Assembly (NCBI GenBank): GCA_018646625.1 | Contig: JABGUJ010000004.1 | Location: forward strand, 62,001 to 126,000 | From: Candidatus Woesearchaeota archaeon | GTDB taxonomy: Archaea; Nanobdellota; Nanobdellia; Woesearchaeales; JABGUJ01 | Direction: 5' to 3' | DNA: 64,000 nucleotides | Part shown: in pieces, positions 15,001 through 22,136 of the stretch | Numbering within the stretch: the first letter of the stretch is position 1 | How the letters are laid out: every line of letters starts with the position of its first letter | Made by a program: the position numbers and the translations under genes | Notes under the pieces: model-generated | Databases searched by the model: none | Told to the model about the DNA's origin: nothing | What the model saw: only the letters and a program-made list of their open reading frames with translations

Positions 15001-18000
15001 TAATATTGTGTGGCGCAAATGGGTCGGTTTTAGACAATGTAACTGTACGAGGTGTTGGAAATAATATGTTATCTCTCAGATATGCTGACAATGTTGTTAT
15101 AGCTAATTCAACAATCTCGGATTGTTATAATGGTATTGTTCCTTATGTAAGTAATAATTTCACAATCATCAACAACACAATTTTTAATAATTCAGACGTG
15201 GGAATAGATCTGAACAATAATCACCGCAACTTCAGCATTTTACAGAACAACATTTCAAATAATGATGAGGGAATATTCATTAATGGTCAGCCAGGGAATT
15301 GTTCTATATCTGGAAACACAATATCGAACAACACATACGGTGTAAAAATATGGAAAGCCGCTGATTCTGTGTTAGGTTGTCTTATATCTAACAACACAAT
15401 TTCTGCTTCAACATCTCGGGCATTCGAGATATATACTTTAGGACAAAACATTTCAAACTATCAAATAATTGATAACGTAATTTACGCCGCGTCTAATGAT
15501 GGTATCAATTTTGTTGAAACAAGCAGCTATTACATAACAGATAACATTATTTCAGGAAACACAATACATAATGCAGATTCCGCAATCTATCTTGATAGAG
15601 ATACAATAAACAATGTATTTGATAACAACACAATCTACAACGCAGCCAACTATGCTGTTTACTTCTATGCTAGTGGAGGGGATCCTATAGGGAACACATT
15701 TAACAACTTGACAATATATCAAGATGATAACTTTATTTACACGTCTACGGCATTATCTGGAGAAAACAACTTCACAAACTTGAACATCTGTTACAACTCT
15801 TCAGGCTTGGGATGTATAACTTGGCCTTCACTAAACATTAGCAGCGCAGACCTTGATAATACAAACTTAAAATTAGCTCAAGACTTTGTATCCTTAAACT
15901 CATCAGACACTGGCGCAACACAATTCAACAGATCTGCAAACATAACAATCAACACATCAACTTGTGAAATAGATTACTTTATCGCATCAGGCTTCCCACA
16001 AACAAGAGCTGACATAATATCTTCGGAAACAATATTTACGCCTTCATATTCAACATGCGCAAATAACATATCAACATTCTCTGTAGATTCATTCTCTGGT
16101 TACACGGTACAAGAAGAATCTTGTGTGGATTTAAACAACGAATCAACATATTATGGCAGAGTTGTAAATTCATCAGGAGTATTCTATGTCAATGATGATG
16201 TAACTCTTTGTCCAGGAACATATAATACAACTGGAGATCTGATAGACATAAATGCTAGCAGTATAACTTTAGACTGTAATGGTGCAACACTTATGGGGGA
16301 CGGTGCAGGATCAGACACTGGTGTGGATATATCGGTTAAATCGAACGTTAATATATTGAACTGTATAATTACTAATTTTTCGAAAGGGCTGGAAATTTAT
16401 GTTGGGAGCGGTAACATCAGTAATAACACCATACATGAAAATACAGTACTGGACATAGATCTTTCTGTTAACTCAGGCGGAGGCTGCGTTCATAGCATAT
16501 ATAATAATACAGGATCAGGTGGCAGGGATATCTTATATGCCAACAGCCAAGTCACTTGGAGTAATCAAGTTGCATCTCAGATAATTCTTTGTAATGCTGA
16601 CGGGTCTTCTTTAACTAACATGACTGTTAGCGGTTCTGATACGCTTGATAATAATGAACTATATTCGAAATTTAGTGATAATTTATCGATTGTAAATTCC
16701 ACCTCGTCTGGAAATTATCGTGGCGCATATCTTCGTCAAGGAGACGAAATTACTGTGACGGGCAGCAACTTTAGCAATAATGATGGTTATGGGTTATACA
16801 TTTACCTTTCCAACAACATCACGGTAGATCAAAATAATATCTTTAATAATAGCGACGGACTGCATGCCAGATACTCAACAAACCTTACAGTAACTGCGAA
16901 TACGATAAGCCAGAATACCAATTCAATAAATGCACCTATAGATGTAAGTAATAGTCTAATTGCTCATAATTTTTTCTCTGGAGCATCAGGTAATGAAATA
17001 GCCACGGATGGGGGATATAATAACCAATTTATTAACAATTCCTTTTCCTCTGCTGGGTTAGCATTTTGGTTTACTGATTCCTATAACAACACTTTGGTAG
17101 ACAACACATTAACTGATGTGTCTTATGGATTTTACTTCAGGGGAATAACTAATAACAATACAATTAACAACACAATTATTTCGGGAGTGACCGAGTATGT
17201 GGCATTAACTTTCTACCAGTATGCTGGAGAATATCCTGTTAGAAATATATTTAACAATCTGACTATATATGGTGAAACCGATTTCATGTTAACTAGCGCA
17301 GTATTACCTTCGGAGAATAATTTCACAGATCTAAAGATCTGCTTAAATTCCTTAGAACTAGGATGCATAGAATGGCCATCCCTAAATATTACTTTTGCAG
17401 AATTAGATAACAACAACTTAATACTTAATCAAAGTTTTGTGTCATTAGATTCATCTAACGCCAGCGCGGCACAATTCAGTCAACCTGCTAACATTACAAT
17501 TAACACATCAACTTGTACGATTGATTACTACAATGCATCAGGTTTCCCTGAAAACAGAACGGAAGTTCTAGCATCAGGAACACAATTCACACCATCATAC
17601 ACATCATGTGCAAACAATATCTCAACATTCTCTGTAGATTCATTCTCGGGATATACTGTTTTCTTATCAGATTTACTTGATCCGGAAGTTAATTTAGTTT
17701 CTCCAGCAAATGAAACGGCAACAGGAGATTCATTACAAACATTTACTTGTAATATCATAGATAACCGAGCTATAGGAAACTTGTCATTATATTTATGGAA
17801 TCAATCTAATTCATTAATCTACAATCCAACTACAACTTTAACCGGAATAAGTAATGAAACGTCCTTCCTATACGATTTACCTACTGAAGGAAATTACACA
17901 TGGAACTGCTTAGGTTCTGACGCTGCAGGTAATGCTGTCTGGAGTGAACAAAACAATTACACAATATCTCTAACTAAATCATACATTGACAATTGTACAA

Positions 18001-21000
18001 CTTTAAGTTCGGAAGGTGTATACTATCTGAACGCATCAGTTAACTCAACAGGGACCTGTTTCACAATAACATCGAATAACGTTACCATAGATTGTGATGG
18101 ATATACAATTAATTATTCGACCAGTGGTGCAGGATTTGGTATAACATCTGACAATTATGATAATTTAGAAGCGAGAAGTTGTATCATAACTTCAACAGGA
18201 TTCTCAGCTGATGATAGTATTTACATAGCAAATGCAAACAACATAACGCTAAGATCCAACACCATTAATGTTACAACAAGCAATGTGGCAACTGCCATAT
18301 TATTTAGCTCAACAACAAATAGTCTAATAACCGGCAACAATCTATTTTCATTTGCAGAAGATGTCGTTGAATTAACGGGATCCTCTACTGGGAACACATT
18401 ATCAAACAACGTAATTATTGCCACCGGACTATACAACGATGCGGGAGTATCCATACTTGCTGCAAGTAATACGCTAACAGACAATAATATCACCGTCACT
18501 GCAGCCGGATCGACTAACAACCCGAGTGCAATAGAAGTTCAATCCGGGACGAATACATTTAACGGAAACAGAATAACAACTTACAACGATGACATATATG
18601 GTATATACTTTGCTAACGGCGCTGCAGATAATAACGATCTGAACAACAACGTTATACTAACGAACGGAAGCAACAGCTTCGGAATATATCTGCCATACTA
18701 TAATGCGAACAATGATTTCGTAGGTAACAACGTAACAACTTCTGGACAATACGCTTACGGTGTTTTCTTAGATGATAATTCTGACAGCAACCAGTTCAAC
18801 ACAACAACAATAATAACATCTGGAGATTATGGCCATGGTATTTATGTTAATAACTCGGACAGTAATGAATTCTTCAGCAACACAATAATTATGAACGGAA
18901 GATTTAGTGATGGGTTACATGCGAGATTCGGGGCTGATTCAAACACAATACAGGGTAATAACATTACTACATACAATACTTCTTCGGGATCTAATGGCAT
19001 TAACTTATATGCTTCAGGACTGGGTACGGGAATACAAGGAAATTCTATACTTGACAACGACATAACCACTTATGGGCCTTCTACTGATGGAATATATATA
19101 GGACGAACCAAAGGAAACGCTATTGAGAACAACAGAATAACCACTTTTGGAGTTCATAGTAATGCCATGTATATCGCAATCGCCGATCCGCACAATATAT
19201 CTTATAACAATTTCACTCCAAATTCGGGAATTGGTGTGAGGGTGCAAGGTGTAAGTTCGTTATACTATAATCACAGTCTTCCAATTACAAATAATGTGCA
19301 CGGGTTACCTCTGTTGTACAATACTTCTTTAGAAAACCAGATTATATTTGAAAATCAAGATTTATCTAGTACGTATGGGCAAATAACTTGTGCATCATGT
19401 ACTAATGTATCGTACTCTAATTTAACTCTGGCCGGAGCAGGAATTGCTTTATTTAGTTCATCCTATTCTGACGTAAGCGACATAACAGGAACTGTGGTAT
19501 CAAACGGATTATATCTATACGACTCGATTAATGTAACTTTGAATTCTTTGGATATTTCAATGACAGGCCAGAACGCTTATGGTGTGTATTTAGTAAGTTC
19601 GGATAATAATTCATTAATCAATACAAATGTTTTGGCTGACGGCGGTGCAATCAAATCATCTGCATCTGACGCAAATACTTTAACACTAAACAACTCTTAT
19701 GGTCAGATATCTTGGACAAAAAATGACCTTACAACAGATCAAAACATATCTCCAAGCACTACGTTCCTTGAGAGCAACAACTTAGGCTTACTAGATCACG
19801 CAGGGTTAGCAAATTTAAACAGTTTTGCAACCATCCAAATAAGACAACTATCAAGCGGTTTATCTCCTTACTTGCTAAAGAATGGAGTAAGATGTGATAA
19901 TACTTCTGCATGTAACATTTCTAGTTATGCGAATGGAGTTCTAACTGCAGAAGTTTCAAGCTTCAGTAATTATACAACCCAAAATGTCGTTGACTGCGGT
20001 ATTGTTGCATCCGACTACACATTAAATCAAAGCATATCCTCTGCAGGAACTTGCTTGAATGTAACTGCGAGCGACATCACAATAGACTGCGCAGGTAATT
20101 CAATAACTTACGGTACTTCTTCTGGTGCGAACAAATATGGTGTCTATGTGGGGAACTACAACAACGTTACTATACGGAATTGCCAAATCACTGAATCCGA
20201 TCAAGGTAACGAACCTACGCGTTATGCGGTATATTACAACGCAGCAGTATTACAGCTAAGTGGAACAATAACGAACAACACAATTTCTACAGTGTGGGGT
20301 GCTGGAATTTATTTATACGGACACGATTCTCTAAACATAAGTACTAATACCATAAGCTGTACTGGGAGCTGTGTCGGATTATATCTTAAATTTGGTTCAA
20401 ATAACTCTGAAATTGCAGACAACTCTATAACTTCGACAAACTGGTATGGTGTTGAGATTGAAGGTAGCTCTGCAGGAAACACATTCAGAAATAACGATAT
20501 CTCTGGTGGATCTAAAGCAATCTTTGATTTTACGGGCGGTCAAAACAATTTAGTTTATAGCAACGCATACGGTGAGATAACTTGGACAGACACGTCATTC
20601 CTTAACGAAATGGATATAGATGCAGATATCGGCTTAGGAACTAACCTATACATAGGAGAGAACATCGTAGCACTAAACACAACCGCATTTAGTGAATTAG
20701 GAATTAACTCAAGCGCAAACATAACAATGCGACAACTAGAACTAACAGACGTCTCAGCAATAAAAAGACTAGACAATTACAGTACGAGTGCAGCATACGT
20801 ACAAGCGAACGGCGCAGACTGCTTAGGCGGCACATGTGTAAATCTAAGTTTTGATAATGCAACAAAAGTACTGGTATTCAACACAACGAGCTTCAGCAGC
20901 TTCTCAGCAGAAGGTTCTGCAACGCCAGACACAACAGATCCTGTGATAAATCTTATTGGTCCACTGAATGCAACACCTTATGAGAACTTAGATCATACTT

Positions 21001-22121
21001 TCTCATGTAATATTACTGACAATATCGGGGTAGAGAATTTAACTCTATACATCTGGAACGGTTCAAATTTAATCTACAACACAACAAACACAACTATAAC
21101 AGGCACGCAAAACGAATCATCATTCCCTTACACATTACCAACTGCAATAAACTACACTTGGAACTGCTTAGGATTTGATAATTCAACTAACGGCGACTGG
21201 AGCCAACAAGGAAATTATACTTTAGAAATAGTTGAAATAACTGCAATAGATGCTCCTACTGCGTTATCCATCACAAACATAAACGATTCGGCATTGTACT
21301 TGAATTGGACTAACGTTACTGATGCAGATAGCTACACTGTGTACTACAGTACAAATGTAAGTCAAATATTAAACTTAAACACTAGCAACTTAGGTGACGC
21401 GGTAACAAATGTAACTGGAATATCAATACTAAATTGGACTGACACAAGTTCAGGTTCTGTAACTGAGAGATATTATAGAGTTGCTGCAATTAGATTAAGT
21501 AATGATAATGTAACAAATTCGACAGTTGGTAAATATGACATAGAGGTAGTTGAGGCGACGGGAATACCAGGAAGTGATGTGGATTTGAACCTAATATCTA
21601 TTCCTCTAATTCCTAACGATTATAGCATAAATACGATAATCAATCAGTCATCTAATAGTGACTTGATATATAGATACAACACAGATACGCAAAACTATCA
21701 AAGTACTCAGTTTTTTGCTGGCTTTGGCTGGTTTGGGGACTTTGATGAATTCGAGCCTGGCGTTGGATATGCCTTTAAACCTGTAGCTGCCTCTTACAAC
21801 TTTACAGTACTAGGTACGGTTCCTGCGGGGAATTTAACCGTAACAGTTAAAAACGCAACCGGTATTCCAGGTAGTGGAATTGATTTGAATCTTATAGGTT
21901 GGCACAGTCCAATAGCTAAGTGCGACTTGGGGTCGTTTATAACAGGTGCATCGGATAACGACATAATATATCGTTACAATACTCAAACTCAAAACTATCA
22001 AAGCACCCAGTACTTCGAAGGATTTGGTTGGTTTGGTGATTTTGATTGCTTAGAATCTGGGGTGGCTTACGAATTCAAACCAGTTTCGAGTGATTATGAT
22101 TATAGTTATGAAAGAACATGA
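1..22121 (+). CDS. Giant multidomain surface protein, 5' end outside window
   Basis: The frame is open from base 3 without a stop, so the gene starts upstream; more than 7,300 codons are visible. The visible order is: CARDB-like end (3-575), W/DOMON-like plus short beta-helix block (579-2258), three carboxypeptidase-regulatory-like + CARDB-like pairs (2270-4920) interrupted by a LamG-like segment (about 3650-4230), MopE-like metal-binding motif (about 5512-5690, pattern DxDGDG...DCND...DGVDNNC), Cys-rich segments (about 6400-7050), Fn3-like segment (about 7900), a second W/DOMON block (9126-10856), a second LamG-like segment (about 11535-12120), NosD-like beta-helix arrays (12135-17650 and 17980-20930) separated by Ig-like domains, an Fn3 domain and a terminal repeat module (21252-22118). 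Asn-x-Ser/Thr sequons are extremely frequent, which fits an extracellular N-glycosylated protein. No C-terminal membrane helix is present. Gene 2 follows after 15 nt, probably in the same transcript. Adhesion or host contact is inferred, not shown. Confidence 0.9.
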   Translation, partial: YYENNTDASGYYTINNLPFGGYRFDVESDDESIGSVSNDLDEIDSLVISENIELNASLPAGLFFNILTDKGSYALDDTAYVNITVYNYGEFDLHNWTIFTEGYAENDSNDETFFENLISEDVTILQGENISFNFSVFLNETAISSVTDAEVYISPVALKQNNSLVSISSGQDMDVAGIFWYDKQLNITEEPVCGYSGGDWNITTPINCSDEEIYVDGDITIVAGDLATTSFSAASTAAYDLRGNSTDIGENSELDLLANEAGYTDDWDQSGSGMDFYIAMNETSNRIQILVNLSPGAIYIIDLDQDASTGFVIEDGRGYDLWLGNMPDMGVYGVGVSNSTLEDEGDFGWFQNAEDGDVMNTSTSSDWNLNYTVYMNKSDDNFTIELIIDMYSTEEWADKTVFMAVFGEGDDSGYTTFMNSSLEEGGQLSLENITLEIEGNISADGTLIINNSEIEFQVIDNSTDFVCGSGSVVLINNSLIGANNSDFAFGFKSYSPSLTLQNTEFSSLIQDYDWGSEETSSGIHLEEGDALITNVTLTDFSGWNCFYVQSAGAVLSNLNTSENSCSLYLNGGGSYTVRDSHLSSLSLMNGPSNCLISNNKITYSLSVSSNGETADNIFVNNNLENARFFDISNTTNSNYLIYNNSFGEVSWYLSNLTINSSFGNTLNFSIGENVYVENNTIGLSDHSRFSNLNDSATLTFRGLFWESDTAEVCESGASCFDCNSTNNCTYNYDARVLVVNVTHFSNYTTNGTNVGPPSYTLSGYVKYLNGTPVYDIDVYLEHNFTYSEYYNTTDASGYYEIHNVPAGGYNYDVEPDNEEMGYSGVTTDFGDNEEYLEILEDIEVNASLYPDIIVTLMTNTDVYQLNATVFANVTVYNNGEYDILNWIPFSEAYIENDTYCCGELYESEGDNISLLSGQNLSYTLDVFLNSSIINQIESPEVYLESAAITLNNSLISVSTGQDLTVAGIFGAEIKINISEFGSNTLSGYARYLNGTPIDGAEVWMQNNISFISYEELTNATGYYEVTNLSGIGGYDVEIGRHRMGLAGASNWNLESDESDWLIISEDTELNSSHYSGLYINVTLNKEQYSLDSIVLVNIIIDNVGPYNLVNWTPTLYGYAEDDNTNDRYFYDVTGANLTLSSGQQFNFSFNFTINSTEMIGNGINLSEPFEVYAGCDLLKQNDSGFSVSNGQNLDQVYEFSNERLVNVTELPDLPDLPLLKFFDDFTGPTINDRYSVFNGGLNTSQNNVLIINGSPGKGGLYTNDFVDHSNHFTASAYVELINTSEIPGPYNESQLFLGFMDMNAFQMLSNCEIQIGADGSMQLEASNMGYGGNSENITSLNGTLTAHFDNETGYTHCSFEDAYANVTNGTSLDTENRFSIILIATNEDGPHYVEARYDTLNFSYPQPQGPPPEGPTYTLSGYLTFINGTPIESMGMEVQKGGQGQYQSNITNASGYYEITGLSEGNYTMYADYDLDFPGVGMIANDFEFNDWIIISEDTELNASIYGDVYFTFETDKETYSLNDTVYINVTINNSGNYDLIDMVPILEATVEENEGDRETEDLYLSMGNNITILTQGQQIVNYSFFLNSTTMGTLNTPYTVSANVLIVQNNNSLVSISNGQSFTGIVAGSEGIQMINMSEQEAPPAGGELYPFVPGDIEATDFASDNNGADAASDILEFYATDNGSMFFARFNVTDLSNLAICGGSYPEPANVTSYNIDVDNNGTGGYSGPGGLEDGDKRFGISIDDTPSITSYVLKYNGTDYVTDVISVVRYNYSCESDTIDLGMSYADLGTQEGKTVTLQPGITWQVGIELGLLDGLDSDINYTISSEAPSENISCTDFDGDGFNSSGLVGCGLQDCNDYNVSIYPGTEENCTDGVDNNCNWLVDSDDLVCGGQSYPDWSGIGFQKAPYAANGNGCHQVGEETSEGNSPGVNCPNNGDPAFDVAAVWVDQDYEFVYWKFASANITGAKFCGGTNEVRLYVEFNADDNMSTGSRNGIPNDGSYPGSDYQFKVNLDGYGEMWEYDRNGTYCNHTPDNQSCYDPINGSAGECYCFTYNSSMPVYVNITENPDGSCKHSKSEITVAVRKNTIMNITEMNFEANSFPATDVYNGGGPIDMHRGGDDFDQFFGAGQGEDPMACGQFSDNQSKCDDDGDEFFCRYNHGIQQCGPDPQNFDDCDEACFACSTENDCTNSEEGICEWDTDNPHIPEGQDGICREEIGFQDLGGSDCDNDCYGCFTENSCSNSLANGGGTGYGGCTWFVDAFNGDQFCEVFGVRMPECRNQASDSVGAWTGCTTQSACEDNGWYWDAPYRICSETSGSEICYDTIDNDGDGQTDCRDTDCYADFVCGGTIETITGDYATQNPFEVMDEFMQQGFDPAPPFVIGTDSVGETAIEYADITAISIKDGPKAIFFGTELLNVSELQMNDDMCQLNGTENIKIIDFLDIDDNETSGCNITINSQIYTGYEFTLRNDVSGGDILGSALKCINDTWRLVPIRLSSVKNAMCNTIPEVVLLVQKADIGNPTDTMEIHTVTMNTSWWNLSNLTVLDQYNEYYTPGSVDFEPIDCFAEPTRCGAFSLVGEGRSMPFEDCPEPGDYDLDGLEGCDDPDCSYLPSCSDNYNASEDNDASRVSMGTTEEFDVGASIVWSTNEPTNSSLLFFHNDSTCTEHNETLTEPLPQDFQILNPFKPWHSVMVDDYNLGYSLSTSTTYYYKLQDIDRADNVAQSKCLNFTTTSAPGIISILFNFTPTASNNVSVRINDQNITFGQVQEYNLTRDVNLTFYGPKNSSVLDNGWEITCVDADLVRAADLDLRDAMLINFSGDNNFLGMDIGLWNEITQKLGCEFIKVRIPEEGNDLLKCADNGTNCETVDDFSAELINYGGSGDTAYSLWRVNVNLGFSTYRSNQSTGDVNFTINATLFNESVDEGQDIEVQLNITNTDSRNLSIINVNGSFLAGYLDFTYSSDGMPSDYGQDGPTEWGYWDNVTDSVPLEPGQSYIINWTFNTSSGQNDIPIGALVDVIADDGNTSNVSTTVYVNVSSTYCGGAYSGSGDWTILNATTCSNENITVTGGLTISSQGDVPTTNFSTNSLSSYDARSNSSTISLSDIDLVADDTSYTDDWDDTTISEFYTRINGSEHIIQMYVDNNNLSYAYFIDVDSSSNSGVGLDKSETRGYDLFIGYFPDFNLTHVAVFNRSISPPNPEWPSGWFQNATNGMTVTADYDSGLTENYTVNFINDTSNYKYEVMINMTGAWTDKPVALFYGGPGDYPEYFTTFKNSELLDPMIGALTLNNVTLELSGNLDANANTNLTIQDSTIEFQMTDNESANLSAFDLNWLIINHSTISSNGSYYYTLEFEEIVNQKILNSNMSSMCVSSDGPQTCQLASSSNTVIYNNTFDDCGVGSLYLGGGSSNVNISYNNFLSTCSLYLTSSGADFTLEDSYFVGNTFNNGATARGCINCIIRDNNITSNGFSLSSTGSESGEPSVNCTLENNIISGSLSDYNSTGSNTLIYNNEYGQIVWSNKSNLSIGYIDGILGLIPGTTIFLENNLLGIQDRSQFTQINTTAQLSFYGLTWEGTAEVCESGASCFTCNSGNNCTYNSGTGVLTVNVTHFSNYSTNGTEPTYNMTGWVLAPNGSGRSGVSARIIHSVTSDADNTTTNGSGFFEFQNISSGLYEVRINKALPGLENLTTLVPGDIGGQDYFVNLTAGNQEVNATVYDIFVAMQTNSSTYNEDSNATVNVSVTNLGDVNLTNWIVSVYAEGTEDVDDDETTVNISAGETYNHTFTLFMNGTAIGEDTTLDFYAGTFKQDEFYNTSTETLTGENYIEDYVEVNITQAIPTASGNLSSFFDDFASGINTSFFGQSESNITIGEVSGQIYMNGSVQDTGVDEIGIFYTHQNMTGESFNVSVIINLTNTTSTAEGDYLIDSGIFLYNEADFSSSMGCVAAYAAFSPGNAMLGLQNGSIEGMPYTTSIPDSQGLLTLTYNASSGIFNCSLDGISLAETSDYFADTNYSLALYSRLGSVGAVDPNASLNVTFDDLNYTITPSEDPGASSCGNVSSNITLTENLFSNATCLTVAADDITIDCAGYTINYSRDMMQLGKGVDISNYNNITVKNCIFETAFDDMDVNYAIYLSNSTDSEIINNTVTGALPETSYYFIFLTAGSNDNLIANNSVSGSLMAGNGIYVQQSSENNTIQNNVVTLSDSRGISILNSNYNNILYNNLSTDPDTMDYDAIYLYNSNESTISFNNLYADANAMFLEGSALRLSDSHNNVIGENNLSASDDEAYSLYLDQGSSGNLFSNNFVSSTDRVIYDLAGAENTLLYNNSFGQINWTSTNLSTNITLQLHNTIFLEDNNLGLVDDSQALYLNGSAVISLHGLGYDSQPWLLKNGVRCDNTSSCNISDWAGNTLIANVSSFSNYTTTEDPSASGCGNISSDMTLTENLFSNATCLTVAADDITIDCAGYIINYSRDDMQLGKGVDISNYNNITVRNCIFESNEMDMDVNYAVYLSNSNDSQIINNTVIGSLPMMMGYYFVFLTAGSSDNLIANNSVSGSAMEGKGIYVQQGSENNTIQNNVITLSDSQGLSILNSNNNNLFYNNISTSAGASAYDAIYLYNSNESIISFNNLYADGMAMMMPGAALYLVNSHNNIIDENNLSASDEEVYSLYFTQGSSGNLFSNNFVSSTDRIIYDLADASNTLFYNNSFGQINWTSTNLTTNLTLQLHNTIFLEDNNLGLVDDSQALYLNGSAVISLHGLSYPTQPQLLKNGVQCDDLDICNISSWDGSTLIANVSSFSNYTTSEAPEVCVNLSDASTYQSKVVNTSDGYYINDSLTLCQDTYTTNITMIRINNSGITIDCNGATLQGDSSGSSDYGFYESNIDDYVLRNCITRNFSYGFILYGDNIVLDNISAYDAGVYGLLLGGENTTLTNSRSQDSGTDGLRISSSVGGVLVNNTLINSSRYDFVTSECPTLVFENNTGSGNRPINYTNSQVTWRDFESSLIILCGANGSVLDNVTVRGVGNNMLSLRYADNVVIANSTISDCYNGIVPYVSNNFTIINNTIFNNSDVGIDLNNNHRNFSILQNNISNNDEGIFINGQPGNCSISGNTISNNTYGVKIWKAADSVLGCLISNNTISASTSRAFEIYTLGQNISNYQIIDNVIYAASNDGINFVETSSYYITDNIISGNTIHNADSAIYLDRDTINNVFDNNTIYNAANYAVYFYASGGDPIGNTFNNLTIYQDDNFIYTSTALSGENNFTNLNICYNSSGLGCITWPSLNISSADLDNTNLKLAQDFVSLNSSDTGATQFNRSANITINTSTCEIDYFIASGFPQTRADIISSETIFTPSYSTCANNISTFSVDSFSGYTVQEESCVDLNNESTYYGRVVNSSGVFYVNDDVTLCPGTYNTTGDLIDINASSITLDCNGATLMGDGAGSDTGVDISVKSNVNILNCIITNFSKGLEIYVGSGNISNNTIHENTVLDIDLSVNSGGGCVHSIYNNTGSGGRDILYANSQVTWSNQVASQIILCNADGSSLTNMTVSGSDTLDNNELYSKFSDNLSIVNSTSSGNYRGAYLRQGDEITVTGSNFSNNDGYGLYIYLSNNITVDQNNIFNNSDGLHARYSTNLTVTANTISQNTNSINAPIDVSNSLIAHNFFSGASGNEIATDGGYNNQFINNSFSSAGLAFWFTDSYNNTLVDNTLTDVSYGFYFRGITNNNTINNTIISGVTEYVALTFYQYAGEYPVRNIFNNLTIYGETDFMLTSAVLPSENNFTDLKICLNSLELGCIEWPSLNITFAELDNNNLILNQSFVSLDSSNASAAQFSQPANITINTSTCTIDYYNASGFPENRTEVLASGTQFTPSYTSCANNISTFSVDSFSGYTVFLSDLLDPEVNLVSPANETATGDSLQTFTCNIIDNRAIGNLSLYLWNQSNSLIYNPTTTLTGISNETSFLYDLPTEGNYTWNCLGSDAAGNAVWSEQNNYTISLTKSYIDNCTTLSSEGVYYLNASVNSTGTCFTITSNNVTIDCDGYTINYSTSGAGFGITSDNYDNLEARSCIITSTGFSADDSIYIANANNITLRSNTINVTTSNVATAILFSSTTNSLITGNNLFSFAEDVVELTGSSTGNTLSNNVIIATGLYNDAGVSILAASNTLTDNNITVTAAGSTNNPSAIEVQSGTNTFNGNRITTYNDDIYGIYFANGAADNNDLNNNVILTNGSNSFGIYLPYYNANNDFVGNNVTTSGQYAYGVFLDDNSDSNQFNTTTIITSGDYGHGIYVNNSDSNEFFSNTIIMNGRFSDGLHARFGADSNTIQGNNITTYNTSSGSNGINLYASGLGTGIQGNSILDNDITTYGPSTDGIYIGRTKGNAIENNRITTFGVHSNAMYIAIADPHNISYNNFTPNSGIGVRVQGVSSLYYNHSLPITNNVHGLPLLYNTSLENQIIFENQDLSSTYGQITCASCTNVSYSNLTLAGAGIALFSSSYSDVSDITGTVVSNGLYLYDSINVTLNSLDISMTGQNAYGVYLVSSDNNSLINTNVLADGGAIKSSASDANTLTLNNSYGQISWTKNDLTTDQNISPSTTFLESNNLGLLDHAGLANLNSFATIQIRQLSSGLSPYLLKNGVRCDNTSACNISSYANGVLTAEVSSFSNYTTQNVVDCGIVASDYTLNQSISSAGTCLNVTASDITIDCAGNSITYGTSSGANKYGVYVGNYNNVTIRNCQITESDQGNEPTRYAVYYNAAVLQLSGTITNNTISTVWGAGIYLYGHDSLNISTNTISCTGSCVGLYLKFGSNNSEIADNSITSTNWYGVEIEGSSAGNTFRNNDISGGSKAIFDFTGGQNNLVYSNAYGEITWTDTSFLNEMDIDADIGLGTNLYIGENIVALNTTAFSELGINSSANITMRQLELTDVSAIKRLDNYSTSAAYVQANGADCLGGTCVNLSFDNATKVLVFNTTSFSSFSAEGSATPDTTDPVINLIGPLNATPYENLDHTFSCNITDNIGVENLTLYIWNGSNLIYNTTNTTITGTQNESSFPYTLPTAINYTWNCLGFDNSTNGDWSQQGNYTLEIVEITAIDAPTALSITNINDSALYLNWTNVTDADSYTVYYSTNVSQILNLNTSNLGDAVTNVTGISILNWTDTSSGSVTERYYRVAAIRLSNDNVTNSTVGKYDIEVVEATGIPGSDVDLNLISIPLIPNDYSINTIINQSSNSDLIYRYNTDTQNYQSTQFFAGFGWFGDFDEFEPGVGYAFKPVAASYNFTVLGTVPAGNLTVTVKNATGIPGSGIDLNLIGWHSPIAKCDLGSFITGASDNDIIYRYNTQTQNYQSTQYFEGFGWFGDFDCLESGVAYEFKPVSSDYDYSYERT
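579..2258 (+). repeat. Paralogous domain block, copy 1 (within giant gene 1)
   Basis: The encoded block begins with a Cys-Gly and GDWNI-like segment, continues through a TDDWD / RGYDL region that resembles a DOMON or carbohydrate-binding fold, then beta-helix-like Asn-rich turns, and ends with AEVCESGASCF and VTHFSNY motifs. The same order and motifs recur at 9126-10856 with strongly diverged sequence. Confidence 0.75.
9126..10856 (+). repeat. Paralogous domain block, copy 2 (within giant gene 1)
   Basis: This is the second copy of the block at 579-2258. Both copies share the GDW start, the TDDWD motif, the RGYDL motif and the terminal AEVCESGASCF...VTHFSNY pattern. Protein-level similarity is obvious while the DNA has diverged, so this duplication is older than the one at 12135-14400. 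Confidence 0.75.
12135..13265 (+). repeat. Tandem duplication unit A (1131-bp period, beta-helix)
   Basis: The first of two adjacent, in-frame units (377 codons) that encode NosD-like beta-helix turns. Anchor words such as the TLTENLFSNATCLTVAADD run and the LQLHNTIFLEDNNLGLVDD run recur exactly 1131 bases later, with long identical DNA stretches near the ends of the units (for example around 13020-13110 and 14150-14240). Confidence 0.9.
13266..14400 (+). repeat. Tandem duplication unit B (beta-helix)
   Basis: The second copy of the unit at 12135-13265. It differs by scattered substitutions and a few codon insertions (for example Met-rich segments near 13580 and 13900). High DNA identity argues for a recent unequal crossover or gene conversion inside the giant gene. 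Confidence 0.9.
21252..22118 (+). repeat. Shared C-terminal module, copy in gene 1 (Fn3 + two 75-residue repeats)
   Basis: These last 289 codons contain an Fn3-like domain (motifs LYLNWTNV, SYTVYYST) followed by two repeats that each carry PGSxxDLNLI, DxIYRYNT, QNYQSTQ and GFGWFGDFD motifs. The end of gene 3 (39330-40196) is the same length and aligns without gaps by eye. It is a good candidate for a sorting, anchoring or partner-binding domain because neither protein has a C-terminal membrane helix. Confidence 0.9.
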
Positions 22122-22123
22122 AA

Positions 22124-22130
22124 GAGGTGA
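22124..22130 (+). promoter_or_regulatory. Shine-Dalgarno deciding the start of gene 2
   Basis: The sequence GAGGTGA lies 6 nt before an ATT codon at 22137 and 21 nt before the TTG at 22152. Gene 3 has the same GAGGTGA with exactly 6 nt before its GTG start, which supports initiation at ATT 22137. Confidence 0.6.
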
Positions 22131-22136
22131 AGTAGT